Positions 63,491 to 64,000 of a DNA stretch of 64,000 nt are shown piece after piece. How positions within the stretch are numbered: position 1 is the first letter of the stretch; every line of letters begins with the position of its first letter. Origin of the DNA: Adineta ricciae (lineage: Eukaryota > Rotifera > Eurotatoria > Adinetida > Adinetidae); contig CAJNOJ010000168.1 in assembly GCA_905250025.1 (NCBI GenBank), forward strand, positions 7,512 to 71,511. Reading direction: 5' to 3'. The translations under genes and the position numbers were made by a program. The notes under the pieces are model-generated. The model was not told the origin of the DNA. It searched no databases and worked only from the letters and a program-made list of their open reading frames with translations.

Positions 63491-64000
63491 CTACAAATGT
63501 TCTAAATGACGGTCTTTGGATTTTCTTCGATGTTTCTTCATGACTTCCGATGTTTGAGAAAGATTTTTCCCACTGGAGTTCTCCGGCACGGTCAATGCAC
63601 TTGATGTTCGCCTTGCGCGTGCTGATACCAATTGCTGCTGTTGAAAAACGTCGGTTAGTTTGACACGTGGATTTTTCTGTGGTGGATTTTTGCTTTGTGT
63701 CAACGCTTGATAACGTGATTTGAACACGTGGTCAAGTGATTTATTGTATAAATGGCGTTTATTCGATAATTGCCGTCGTTTAATCGCATCATAATTACTT
63801 CCATAAGTATGAATTGAGCCTGCCATGATTTGAGATAGATCACTGTGATCAGTTGTGTCTAAGTTTCTTTGCATATCATTGACTTTCGCAGCTTCGCTCC
63901 ATTGTTGAGATGTACATGCTGAATTTTTAAGATATCGACCATTGCCACGATAGATAAGTCCAGTGGTGGAGAGGTCAGGTTCCGATGCTTGTCTTTCATC
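63491..64000 (-). CDS. C-terminal part of an unknown basic protein (runs off the window)
   Basis: The minus-strand frame is open from the window edge to a stop at 63491, at least 169 aa. The sequence is polar and basic, for example IYRGNGRYLKNSACTSQQW, NKRHLYNKSLDHVFKSRYQA, and KKHRRKSKDRHLEHL at the end. No domain is recognised. It looks like the disordered C-terminus of a larger intracellular protein whose 5' exons lie beyond 64000. Confidence 0.55.
   Translation of the reverse strand, partial: DERQASEPDLSTTGLIYRGNGRYLKNSACTSQQWSEAAKVNDMQRNLDTTDHSDLSQIMAGSIHTYGSNYDAIKRRQLSNKRHLYNKSLDHVFKSRYQALTQSKNPPQKNPRVKLTDVFQQQQLVSARARRTSSALTVPENSSGKNLSQTSEVMKKHRRKSKDRHLEHL

Overview
The window is nuclear DNA from a small metazoan. 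About 24 protein-coding genes are visible, and nearly all are split by introns of roughly 47-80 nt with GT-AG ends. Base composition is AT-rich, I recognise no transposon, and genes are often only hundreds of bases apart. Gene content (Na/Ca exchanger, GALNT, S6 kinase, SS18, exportin-7, ACAP, STPG2) is animal. Tiny introns, compact spacing, NHL and orphan GPCR genes, and many start codons sitting just after a 3' splice-site-like sequence fit a bdelloid rotifer or a similar compact spiralian; that assignment is inference. I rebuilt exon models by hand from splice sites, reading phase and family knowledge. In nearly all of them the summed exon length is a multiple of three from ATG to stop, which is the main internal check.

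Layout. 0.6-4.8 kb: Na/Ca exchanger (+). 5.1-5.6 kb: G-protein gamma subunit (-). 6.5-8.2 kb: SS18 (-). 8.8-11.0 kb: alpha/beta-hydrolase-like protein (+), followed 120 bp later by a polypeptide GalNAc-transferase (11.2-14.3 kb, +) that carries a duplicated exon. 14.8-18.3 kb: Rap GTPase-activating protein (-). 20.8-22.3 kb: secreted PAN/NHL-repeat protein (+). 23.0-25.4 kb: ribosomal S6 kinase (-) with an apparent 2-nt exon. 26.5-30.2 kb: sperm-tail PG-rich repeat protein STPG2 (+), with a secreted-protein gene nested antisense in one intron. 30.6-31.0 kb: small unknown gene (-). 31.2-35.2 kb: exportin-7 (-). 35.9-36.5 kb: cystatin (-). 37.2-37.7 kb: decayed methyltransferase. 38.7-39.4 kb: coilin-like (+). 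39.8-41.6 kb: possible PEHE-domain nuclear protein (-). 42.3-45.2 kb: PKI, UBE2W and a catalytically dead S-formylglutathione hydrolase homologue (all +). 45.3-46.1 kb: secreted orphan (-). 47.8-49.4 kb: orphan GPCR (+). 49.7-50.8 kb: SLC35G-like transporter (+). 51.3-54.1 kb: RNF216-like RBR ubiquitin ligase (-). 55.0-56.0 kb: DNAJC4-like (+). 56.8-58.0 kb: second GPCR (+). 58.8-62.3 kb: ACAP Arf-GAP (-), crossed by an assembly gap flanked by a perfect 221-bp duplication. 63.5-64.0 kb: 3' end of an unknown gene (-).

The genes are mostly conserved housekeeping and signalling functions with no common pathway. Several belong to GPCR, cAMP and small-GTPase signalling (two GPCRs, G gamma, PKI, RapGAP, ACAP, S6K), but nothing in the sequence shows co-regulation. 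The most unusual observations are the gap-free duplicated GALNT exon, the 2-nt S6K exon, two hydrolase-fold proteins without their nucleophile serine, and the recurrent AG-ATG start context that suggests spliced-leader trans-splicing. I see no bacterial-type system, CRISPR array, or rRNA gene, and I did not find a tRNA.
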